A stretch of DNA of 53,915 nt from Thraustochytrium sp. TN22 (Eukaryota; Sar; Bigyra; Thraustochytrida; Thraustochytriidae): assembly GCA_013306675.1 (NCBI GenBank), contig JABLUY010000250.1, positions 1 to 53,915 on the forward strand, given 5' to 3'. The translations under genes were made by a program, and so were the position numbers. Numbering within the stretch: position 1 is the stretch's first letter; the number at the start of each line of letters is the position of its first letter. A model generated the notes under the pieces. It was not told the origin of the DNA. It saw nothing but the letters and a program-made list of their open reading frames with translations, and searched no databases. Shown in pieces: positions 11,701 to 17,508 of the stretch.

Positions 11701-12059
11701 TAGAGCACCCAGGCGCGCGCCGCCTGCAACTTGGCCTGCAGGCGGTCCTCGACTACCTCGGTGGTCTCTGCGCATGGCCCAAACCCCACGCGTACCGCGG
11801 CCTCGAATTCGCCTGCTCGCACGCATGTCTCGCCGAGCGCGAGCAGGCTCTTGGCGAGCCTCGCGCGGCTCGTTGGGTTGTGCACATCTCGGATAGCCGT
11901 GCGCACGGCCTGCGCAAGCCTCGCCACGGCGCCCGCCCTCGCGTTAGCAGCCTCCGCCTCCGACACGCACGAGACGGTCTCTGCGCTCTGCAGCCTGCCC
12001 GTCTCCACCTTGACGGCGGCCTGGAAGCGCTCCAGCGCCGTCATGCCTGCGCCCGACAT
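2718..12059 (-). CDS. CFAP54: Cilia- and flagella-associated protein 54 (CFAP54)
   Basis: A very large axonemal protein, known in animals and algae as part of the central-pair (C1d) projection that tunes flagellar beating. 3113 aa, close to the roughly 3100 aa of vertebrate CFAP54. ATG at 12059, TAG at 2718, one exon. The N-terminal third matches the family in order: a segment ending in YWLTHNAARLALSLGEP, then ERLYVAVWTAYESLGRLREA and AQVAELRRDEM. At about residues 840-960 is a fibronectin-III-like segment (RILSRTATVIEV, then NEAYVFAAAAFDEDG), which CFAP54 also carries. The rest is alpha-helical and TPR-like, with species-specific low-complexity acidic inserts, the strongest a Glu/Lys run encoded near 4495-4550. 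It implies a flagellated stage. It shares a 524-bp divergent promoter with the first peroxidase. Confidence 0.9.
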   Translation of the reverse strand: MSGAGMTALERFQAAVKVETGRLQSAETVSCVSEAEAANARAGAVARLAQAVRTAIRDVHNPTSRARLAKSLLALGETCVRAGEFEAAVRVGFGPCAETTEVVEDRLQAKLQAARAWVLYLDHAYAFGRASNSLPLSKEAHVHAVVLEGLRLVRDTHEAIAAVRPEAVREALYWLTHNAARLALSLGEPMVALGAAHHVKEHLLFSLLAMEGQLPLCTVRFLPLRERLYVAVWTAYESLGRLREAQAVAERLRAQVAELRRDEMHDPPVPEATVAALDAAQRRAETAVLKYTLLHRSAQAHERSRAGESDADEEEAPAAAAERLLRTVLGFDLDQGAVDPAACEEAALQRASPTQRLEALDALLTLCGVRPLRSHASAVSDVSALARPVLDKFAAVVPVVEKAAHVCMDAIQLEQAALLPREAALNLAETFIKFACWSGAARILKAVADFPPSKGDAPWQRARADLLRAVTLVSTQLQPGGDQGDEDAGLGELNKPREGSEEEKEAQDDHLQETEPAGFLDGDGTPSPRKPRSRAAARVAAMGFSEEEDADLLEGVKAQVEGNRFVTVSSIRHLAVTLRAVAPALRDRAPDLLADAALLLWSPFCIAMLDEVNGASPSVQLNPALADLTAEVLDCAYAVLLASDLDDALLRGMVAMRYAAFLHSRDMDDSRAALQVLRRALHALEIQRGELCAADGMASLTADERRLRGRPDAPTLASLAELHCSMLCQVIDIELDVVQHESADRQAIVARAELKDGRDLTLELAKTNAAEQRLAAEFRHNRYARALLAAATLSRRARNQYADKAKALAGVGHLLQEVGAQEAALVAQLCACADAHASRFPVVRILSRTATVIEVEVCPLGTDAGVRPHHYALFGKSAGSGTDVGLTNTGLANTGIPLVPNEEDPWRPFCVRVSMLTPNEAYVFAAAAFDEDGHALLGGIGPTTAEVQTVLPLPLLSCYGSVATMAFASIREVVLGPPREFAALHKSVKQHVLAIRSACQAACQAVLTTFVGAAKPGPLWERRPTDDYWLVREEILAAPQPALQALVKAALTLHHLEKDRRSLWKSSSALGVLARFDVQRSAVAPNAQVCRRAQRLALALHAASGLGDSTLVLEVASEMYHELLDLFALRAPLPETLRTLVAVQFAFQQLPQTMWTKEVSTMYACAAFQLLRFTGSEAPLAQRALLPALASLASSDEEDLAVPEGEADGQDAWHAPRTALETHEQQHALAVKLRLELSNMYKDPLETLAIIHEAVRHEHDFHTLAPPGAGADADADAGADVDLGAAEAAPGAGDGSRLGVDEDVLVRLSRARLSPAPARATHLQRAWALLTSAGAEHCPDYFKLMCLVCRESLAVPDCDTAQWAVEAQQVLWDLDPHCGARARPFVLDVLYEEQLEHVEPFEATASTKVPLTPCRDPLQMEELAALQARADNLREAIDAERARKDAAAAAAAAAAAAALESEDGEEDAQRAPAQPDDDNDEEGGASEREDLETSLVANLKEVETRLAPLQRRARLVAAAGDATGPEVDVREQLVVLAEFEVVRALCLYRAWAAVDWALVHAGDAHVKLDDPGEGRMVEGVLDEGPRTDLRWQPVDGSGGAMGGEGGEEREAVVPRLRPLPTTLTEGDELGEGDEEEDDQDGDGAAGDGDAALPEGGQASLDEKAAQAARERAAVAASFKAAFADTPRLLHQLARAMTRAKWARSWAQVESAGKLLWNVLVFAWVGPTQFTEDAVCEAALVPSLRAKLQFAREEEARQRLLEERARTAAESEAGEEGKKSSGRANDGQQDAEVNAEEAEALRAHAKAAPKVEEGCYDWRPIYRASVAAVEMLEDCCRHRRGNNASAGAGAQPDAWWAGRLVGFALQVLCHLKRWAELAALGRRFVAAVDCTDALAGPALALMLVAQRELSVVARREVEAAQTALQEHEGAWNKSQKRRKRRKSNSGSRSGTSAALAISEAEQAFLDERAALQAVLGEALDRMQKLQDMEQDVARLQSNLARDKNPCKEALENAQTLAKQALLEHLAPECQGLAVLSPVPGLATRRSRTHRTQRSPRSVASKSSRLTRRSRMPHDAASVMSKFTQDAEADPDADLGLHGPAARRAIQAYGKAVQMMRQKQETVLLAQALLEVGTLHAAHGGRAGWKAAQTSWSDAVDAVLQCVDSVEEWPRIVTSAVHEHPPTVMRWDAETNLATAAELTPCQSMLAAFGARGCMLAGMACARLATFRGAGDLDWAQQRLRLAGWLLSSLLAGTMAHPTRTCDYGLYSVAELMPGLDSAVHNLQALRQADVVDALGDVAHGLAQGERQGDFLLALPVACLLEYAARNWCKSARGVMRSYLIRATALTRLGMLKEAGEALRHVTLGCGWLAQPSDLVEASLSLRPADESDEATAREQLHDRLKAQAGLFQFSNVEAPWAQTDLAHLVDEERVEPVAWVTATLGAGLLEDLRLCRVRLLLRAVQFWAPSAASGTSEDGAVPNGAAPRADLVAKALAHLLGPEAAARLVKEEEEEEEGKEEEEEEEGKEDKLRTGESPSVEKVPGERAVCVADLLLVQGSLRACMRWVTACCSRGSPHADGASKGEDVDADADAEAKPGSNARSRAWLRMRLTIIHAAELLAAPASVVRLCDALVHECVALHEEDLVRTVLVTRAEALARQGSLREAHEACEAVAAHSIGARDVVYVRAHVLAQQLDAAQAECARSTCASANQQEEEKKEAHGSAPAPVAMLEDKQGSVERARGLHDALEAAEAGLGALGYFAPAQLVPRNGGTVYSDLVPWYALAAFLCGEEENLRKSLDAVARSLWPLPWLECRARLSLGNDLRACAEAAGTARGASFDLGRQACTRMALLQRSRHKAGSWFKAAAAFGEAYDGLGSRLSEFSRHANVGDEATRRAAEMGAYFADQFSSEAGAEALLCRLQREVLARDVGLDLGRHERVSALYSYLGKIVDGFSTAFTVAPSAFPEASESPEAEDDEDIEAEAEGGATEGPLAVQWLRRGPCAVDLVMLLPGRREVACQRLSLEEAQRLRDDLLLAKRTAEDVERDEEDTGKREAVARRAAGLLHASMPGGAEGLSEDHLGELARLLDLRKGAFFHSAGDLSLSFESNEVRDECEA

Positions 12060-12583
12060 GCTGCTGCCGCCCGCAGAGGCGCGCGCACCGAGCTTTGCAG
12101 GTCAGGCTCCACGGCGTCCGAGTCCGAGTCCGAGTCCGAGGCCGAGGCCGAGGCCGAGTCCGAGTCCGAGGCCGAGTCCGAGTGCGAGTCCCAGTCCGAG
12201 TCTCCCTCAGGCTCCCTCACGCACTCTAAACGGTTCGCCGGAACCACTGGAACTTCTGGCCGCTCGCTCTCCGGCGGCCGCCAGCTGGCACGCTCGGAAC
12301 GCCGGAACCGGCGAGCCCGCTCTCGTTCACCTTGAGGTTTCAAAACCTCGTCCGAGCAGGCGATTGCCCGCGCGCGCGCGCGCGCGCGCAGCGGCGACGC
12401 GACGCCGGCGGCGCCATGGTCGCGCGGACGTCGCGCCCGGGCCTGGCCGGCGCTGCTGCGCTGCTGCAGCGGCCGGAGGAGGGCGCCGGGACGAGGAGGC
12501 GGGGGAGGAGGAGGCGAGCAAGGTGCGAGACAAGGACCGCGCCGAAGGCCCCAAGGCCGCCGCACGCGTCGGGGCTGGCGCGG
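12060..12583. promoter_or_regulatory. Divergent promoter region between CFAP54 and peroxidase 1
   Basis: A 524-bp gap between two divergently oriented start codons. It holds a hexamer repeat of GAGTCC/GAGGCC type at about 12117-12205 and a pure CG dinucleotide run at about 12369-12389, a sequence able to form left-handed DNA. No TATA box is evident. Open frames crossing it are low complexity and start without a family-supported ATG. Confidence 0.5.
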
Positions 12584-14530
12584 ATGGCGAAGGCTGCGGT
12601 GCCACCGCCGCCGCTGCCGCTGCTGCTGCTGCTGCTGCTATTGTTGCTGCTGCTGCCACAAGGCACAGACTCGCTCCGGGTGTGCTCGAGCTGCGACGCG
12701 GACGTGTCGAAGGAGTACCTAGAGGAGACGGTGCGGCCGGCGCTTGAGGCCTTCTTAACGCAGAGCGACCCGAGCGGCATGACCGTGGCGCGCAAGCTGG
12801 GCGGCACCACGCGGATCCTCTTTCACGACTCAGCCACGTACTCGCTGACGGACGACAATGGGCAGCCGAACGGCTGCCTGGCGATGGACGACCCGGCCAA
12901 CGGAGGCATGTCGAACGTGACGCTGGCGCTGTCGGCCATGTATGCAGCCCTAGACACGCGGGCGAACTTCTCGCGCGCGGACTTTTGGCAGTACGCCGGC
13001 CTGGTGGCCACCGACATCGGGTTCTCTCGCGCGCTCGACACGGTGGAGGGCTTCGCATCGTCCGCCGAGGCTGTGGCGCTGAACGGGACAGCGACGACCA
13101 ACTTCCGCTTTGGCCGCATCGATGAGAAGGCCTCGTGCAACCAGACGACCGGGTTCTGGAATGGCACGACGGAAAGCGTCGAGGTTGACCGCTTGCCCGC
13201 GGCCGTGGGTGCCTGGGACCACGTCTTCGGCATCTTTGTCACACGCATGGGCCTCACGCTGCGGCAGTTTGTGGCCATCTGCGGGGCGCACACGCTCGGC
13301 GCCGCGACGTCGGACGGGTCCGGCAATAACGGCACCTGGGTCGAGGCCAACGACGTGCTAGACAACCAGTACTTCATCAATGTGCTGGACCGAGACTGGG
13401 CGCGCGAGACTGTGACCTTTGGTGCAGGTCTGTCGACCTTTCAATGGGCCAATGAGGACGATGACGCTGACCTGATGATGCTCAATACCGACCTCTCGCT
13501 TGTGTACAAAGTCAACAACGCTGTCGTCGGCCTGACGGCCAATTGCCTGGAGACGACTGACTGCGCGTACAACCTTGTGGACGAGCCTTTTGACGCGCGC
13601 CTCATGGTGGAAGAGTTCGCCGGCGGCGCCCGCGGCACCACACGCGACGCGGCTTCCAAGCTCAAGGGCATGCTGGCATGGTACGAAGCGCTCGTTCCAG
13701 CATTCATTGCCATGGGGGAGCTCGGATATTCGGATGACGATCTCGCAGAGCCGTGCGAGCTGGCGGCCGAGTGCACGGGCGGCGTGGAGGGCAATGAGAC
13801 GCTAACCCGCGTGCAACTGACGGTGCTCTTGGACGACACCTTTTCCTCCTCGTATCACACGTCGTTGGCTTTCCGTGCGAGCATCATTGGCACCATCGCT
13901 GGTGCTCTGGAGGTCCCCGTGGGGCGCGTTGCCATCGACTCGGTGCGGTCCACCAATGTCATCGTGCGCGCCAGCGTCTATTTGGACACGACGGATCAGT
14001 CTAAGCAGCTGCTTGCATTGAGGAATGATACTCTGGTCCTCAATCTCATGCAGACGGCCAAAGCTTCAGATTTGGCCTCTATTAAGCTGGTGCGCAGCGA
14101 GAGCGCCTCTCTCACTTCCGAAACCGTAACGGAGGACGTTCTCGAGACCTTGCGCGGGCCCTTCCAGGCGCCAATGCTGCAGACGCAGTATGCCATCATG
14201 GGGAGCGCGCTCACCGGCTTAGCCGTCGTGGTCCTGACCTCGCTCTACCTCTGCCTCCATTTCGCGTCTGAGGAGGCGGCAACGCTCGATACGCAGGACA
14301 TTGAAGCACGCGAGCATCGCGCCACTGGCCGTCTGGCGGGCTTCGCACCCAAAACATTTTCCACTCAAGCGCAAGAGCTCGCCTTCGAGAGACACTATGA
14401 TTCCGAGGACACCGACGATTCCCATGGTAGCCGTTCGCGCCACAAGCGTCACCGTAAGCACCATCGCAAGCACCGTCGCGACCGCCATCGCGACCGGGAC
14501 CGGGACCCTGACCGCGAGTATAACATGTGA
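12584..14530 (+). CDS. Secreted/type I membrane plant-type heme peroxidase, copy 1
   Basis: Predicted peroxide-reducing heme enzyme of the plant/fungal/bacterial peroxidase superfamily, placed in the secretory pathway. 648 aa from ATG 12584, chosen because it opens a signal peptide (a Pro start, a long Leu run, then PQGTDS); the frame is open further upstream, with another ATG at 12416. The catalytic domain is at about residues 35-330. The distal site RILFHDSATY supplies Arg, Phe and His; the proximal heme ligand is in AICGAHTLGAA. Asn-glycosylation motifs are frequent. A second half without recognised homology leads to a transmembrane segment at about 535-560 (ALTGLAVVVLTSLYLCLHF) and a His/Arg/Asp-rich cytosolic tail. 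Substrate unknown; the C-terminal anchor is unlike classical secreted peroxidases. Paralogue of the next gene, 378 bp downstream. Confidence 0.9.
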   Translation: MAKAAVPPPPLPLLLLLLLLLLLLPQGTDSLRVCSSCDADVSKEYLEETVRPALEAFLTQSDPSGMTVARKLGGTTRILFHDSATYSLTDDNGQPNGCLAMDDPANGGMSNVTLALSAMYAALDTRANFSRADFWQYAGLVATDIGFSRALDTVEGFASSAEAVALNGTATTNFRFGRIDEKASCNQTTGFWNGTTESVEVDRLPAAVGAWDHVFGIFVTRMGLTLRQFVAICGAHTLGAATSDGSGNNGTWVEANDVLDNQYFINVLDRDWARETVTFGAGLSTFQWANEDDDADLMMLNTDLSLVYKVNNAVVGLTANCLETTDCAYNLVDEPFDARLMVEEFAGGARGTTRDAASKLKGMLAWYEALVPAFIAMGELGYSDDDLAEPCELAAECTGGVEGNETLTRVQLTVLLDDTFSSSYHTSLAFRASIIGTIAGALEVPVGRVAIDSVRSTNVIVRASVYLDTTDQSKQLLALRNDTLVLNLMQTAKASDLASIKLVRSESASLTSETVTEDVLETLRGPFQAPMLQTQYAIMGSALTGLAVVVLTSLYLCLHFASEEAATLDTQDIEAREHRATGRLAGFAPKTFSTQAQELAFERHYDSEDTDDSHGSRSRHKRHRKHHRKHRRDRHRDRDRDPDREYNM

Positions 14531-14908
14531 TGTGACATATGTACGAGACGAGACGAGACGAGACGAGACGAGACGAGACGAGACGAGAATGTAAAGAAGG
14601 GACGACGTGCACAGAGAGTGTCGAGGCAAACTTAGCGTCAGACAGAGCGCTGCGCATGGGCAGTCTTGCGCATGATAACTATGAAGATTGCATCGACGGC
14701 GGCTCAGCCGGGCGCTCTCATCGACTACCCATGCCATGATTAACTTACGTAATGCGCCTTGTGCAGCAGGTCCGACTCGGCCGTCGCTCGGCCAGCACCG
14801 TGCTGCTTCGTCTCCTCAAGTCGCGTTCCAAGGGTCCAAGGCGGGCCCTGGCCGAAGGCGGCGGACGCGGAGCACGGGCACTCTGCAAAACGGGCCTACG
14901 GAGCCAGG
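14531..14908. other. Gap between the tandem peroxidase genes
   Basis: 378 bp between the stop of peroxidase 1 and the chosen start of peroxidase 2. It contains a GAGAC pentamer microsatellite at 14543-14588, so the repeat is likely in the 3' UTR of copy 1. Nothing else was recognised. Confidence 0.5.
14543..14588. repeat. ACGAG/GAGAC pentanucleotide microsatellite
   Basis: About nine uninterrupted copies of a 5-bp unit begin roughly 12 bp after the stop codon of peroxidase 1. Confidence 0.95.
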
Positions 14909-16936
14909 ATGTCGCGCGCGGAAGCGACCGCCGCCGTGGCGGCGGCGGCGGCGGCGGGCGGCGGCGCGGGCGGCCGCGCAGCCGCCGAGGCCAGCGAGCA
15001 GCACCAGCAGCAGCGGCGGCGGCGGCGGCAGCGGCGGCGGCAGCGGCATGAACTCGGGGGCGGCGCGGCGTGGCGGTGCACGGCGACCGCCGCGGCGCTG
15101 GTCGCTGCGGTGGCTGCCGCGGGCGCCGGGGCGGCGCGCACGTGCTGGAGCTGCGACGAGGACGTCTCGCGCACGTACCTGTCGGCGACCGTGCGGCCGG
15201 CGCTGATCAATTTCTTTCACAACTACGAGAACATCTCGTTTGTGAGGAAAATCGGTGGGGCCGTGCGTCTGCTCTTTCACGATGCAGCCACATACTCGCA
15301 GACGGAGGACAACGGAAGGCCCAACGGGTGCCTGGACATGGCGGACGGCGGCAACGGCGGCATGACGCCCATTGTGACGGCGCTCTCGACCTTGTATGAG
15401 AACCTGGACCAGCGCGCGAATTTCTCTCGCGCGGACTTTTGGCAGTTCGCCGGCCTGGTGGCTACGGACGTGGCCTTTGCGCGCACGATCGCGGAGGACA
15501 GCGACCTGTCCTCGGACACGCTGATTTCATACAACGGGTCTGCAACGACCAACTATCGCTTTGGGCGTGTTGATGCGAGCGCGAGCGAGTGCGACGACTA
15601 CGGGTTCTGGACGGGGACGACGGCATCCGTCATGCTAGATCGGCTCCCCAACGGCCTCTTCAACTTTGCGCTCACGGAGAACGTGATCGTGACGCGCATG
15701 GGCATGACATTGCGCGAGTTCGTGGCGATTTGCGGCGCGCACACACTGGGGTCGGCAACCTCGGACGGCACGGGCTTCAACGGAACCTGGGTGGAGCGCG
15801 CCGACCTCCTGGACAACCAGTACTTTATCAACCTTCTGGACGACGATTTTGATCGCGTCACCGTCACATTTGGCACCAACCAGCAGACGCTGCAGTGGTC
15901 CAACGAGCGCAATGCGGACCTGATGATGCTCAACTCGGATCTCTCGCTCGTATACGAAGTAGCGACGGCAGCGCCCACCATCTCCGCGCCCTGTACGGAA
16001 TCCACGGACTGCGAGCTTCACAGCTCTGGCGACGCGTTGAGTGCGCTGGAGATCGTGCGGGAGTTCGCCGGCGGGCCACGCGGCACGACGCGCAACGCCA
16101 CAACGCGCCAAAAGGGCATGGAGGCCTGGTACAAGGTGCTCATCCCGGCTTTCATCAAGCTGGGCGAGCTTGGCTACGACGACGACACCATGCTGGAGCC
16201 CTGTGACCTGCCCGCAGAGTGCGCGACGAGCGCCAACAACACCGCCTCCATGGTGCACACCCAGTTGACGCTGCTGATCGACGACACCTACCGCGCCGCC
16301 TACCACAGCTCCAGCGCCTTCGCGCAGATTATCATCGAGGACATTGCCGAGGCCTTTGATGTGGACACCTCACGTGTCACGATCGATGGCGTGCGTTCAG
16401 GCAGCGTCATCGTGCAGGCCAGCCTGTACCTTGACCCGATCAACGACGCTCGTCAGCTGGTGGCTCTGCGCGACGACGACCTTGTCCTCAACATTTTGCA
16501 GGGCACCATGGCTTCCGAGGTAGCGGCCGGCATGATGGGTGAGCTCAAGATCGTGCGCAGCGTGCGCATCTCGTCTCCCAACACGGCGCGCACGAGCGCC
16601 TCGGCGCTGCCTACTGACGTGACCCTAGATCTGCGGGGGCCTTTCCAGGCGCCCGGCCTCGATGTCAAAATCGCCATCGCGGGCACAGTGGGCACCGCTC
16701 TGGCTATCGTCGCCTTCACCTCGTGTTACCTCTGCTGGTCGTATGCGAAGCGCGACGCGGCCAAGCTGAATGATGATGAGTCCAAGGCGCGAGATGCGCG
16801 CGCCGCGGGCCGCCTCGGCGCACTCGCGCCCGCAGCCTTTTCTTCCGGGGCCATGGAGATCGCTTACATGTCGGAGGCCGAGAGCGAACGGGAAGCCCGG
16901 CGAAAACGTCGCAAGGAGCGTCATGCCAGAAGGTGA
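14909..16936 (+). CDS. Membrane-anchored plant-type heme peroxidase, copy 2
   Basis: Tandem paralogue of the preceding gene, with the same predicted peroxide-dependent oxidation and secretory-pathway location. 675 aa from ATG 14909; the frame is open upstream but has no ATG. The N-terminal ~55 residues are an Ala/Gly/Gln/Arg-rich cytosolic-type leader, followed by a hydrophobic Ala/Val stretch at about 56-77 acting as signal anchor or late signal peptide. The mature start TCWSCDEDVS parallels CSSCDADVS in copy 1. Distal site RLLFHDAATY and proximal site AICGAHTLGSA are both intact. A C-terminal transmembrane segment lies at about 585-610 (IAGTVGTALAIVAFTSCYLC), followed by a basic tail. The hydrophobic leader differs strongly from copy 1, so targeting may differ. 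Substrate unknown. Confidence 0.9.
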   Translation: MSRAEATAAVAAAAAAGGGAGGRAAAEASEQHQQQRRRRRQRRRQRHELGGGAAWRCTATAAALVAAVAAAGAGAARTCWSCDEDVSRTYLSATVRPALINFFHNYENISFVRKIGGAVRLLFHDAATYSQTEDNGRPNGCLDMADGGNGGMTPIVTALSTLYENLDQRANFSRADFWQFAGLVATDVAFARTIAEDSDLSSDTLISYNGSATTNYRFGRVDASASECDDYGFWTGTTASVMLDRLPNGLFNFALTENVIVTRMGMTLREFVAICGAHTLGSATSDGTGFNGTWVERADLLDNQYFINLLDDDFDRVTVTFGTNQQTLQWSNERNADLMMLNSDLSLVYEVATAAPTISAPCTESTDCELHSSGDALSALEIVREFAGGPRGTTRNATTRQKGMEAWYKVLIPAFIKLGELGYDDDTMLEPCDLPAECATSANNTASMVHTQLTLLIDDTYRAAYHSSSAFAQIIIEDIAEAFDVDTSRVTIDGVRSGSVIVQASLYLDPINDARQLVALRDDDLVLNILQGTMASEVAAGMMGELKIVRSVRISSPNTARTSASALPTDVTLDLRGPFQAPGLDVKIAIAGTVGTALAIVAFTSCYLCWSYAKRDAAKLNDDESKARDARAAGRLGALAPAAFSSGAMEIAYMSEAESEREARRKRRKERHARR

Positions 16937-17508
16937 GCGGAACCACGACCATCGCCGCGACTTTGACGGCGGCGATCCCACGGAGGGGACCACAAGGCTT
17001 TTTTTTAAAAGCAGCCCATCAAGAGCGCACGCACACGCACTCACATCACGTCCGCGGCTGGGGTGCTTTCGCGGAGTCCATGTAAGCTAGCCAAGCAAAG
17101 ATCAAAGACGCTCTGCTCTCATGTAGTCCGCGGGATCGGCAAGACACCGGTTCACTATCTTACATGTTAGGTAGGAGGTCCAAGTTCACGCCTTGCGCGC
17201 CATGGCAGAGCTGCATGTTGAAGTTGTTCATCCAAGACGTGCGTGCGTGGCCGGCCCACCGGCACAGGAGTCAGGACGCCCTCGCAGGGTTCCAACGCCT
17301 CCGGCCTGCGCTGGCAGTCACGGCGCAGTGGGTCGGCGCTCGTGCCTCTAACTTCTAACTTAACCACCGCGCGCCCCAGCGGCAAACCACGCTGCCCTTG
17401 CGCGCGCGCGGGCGCGCGCGGGCGGCGGGCGCGAGTGGCGCGAGAGGCGCGGCGCAGGAGGCGCGGCTGGGCGCGACTGGGGGTCGGCCCAGCGCTGCGA
17501 GCGTGGCC
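16937..17508. other. Gap between peroxidase 2 and the Treslin-like gene
   Basis: 572 bp, with a T8 run near 17000, relatively AT-rich patches in the first half and CG runs near 17400-17425. A 64-codon open frame at 17164-17358 has no recognisable features and is not called. The stretch probably holds the 3' UTR of the peroxidase and the promoter of the next gene. Confidence 0.45.

Noticed and set aside
17164-17358. Possible 64-codon small gene
   Set aside because: Starts with ATG but has no domain, no supporting context and an unremarkable composition.
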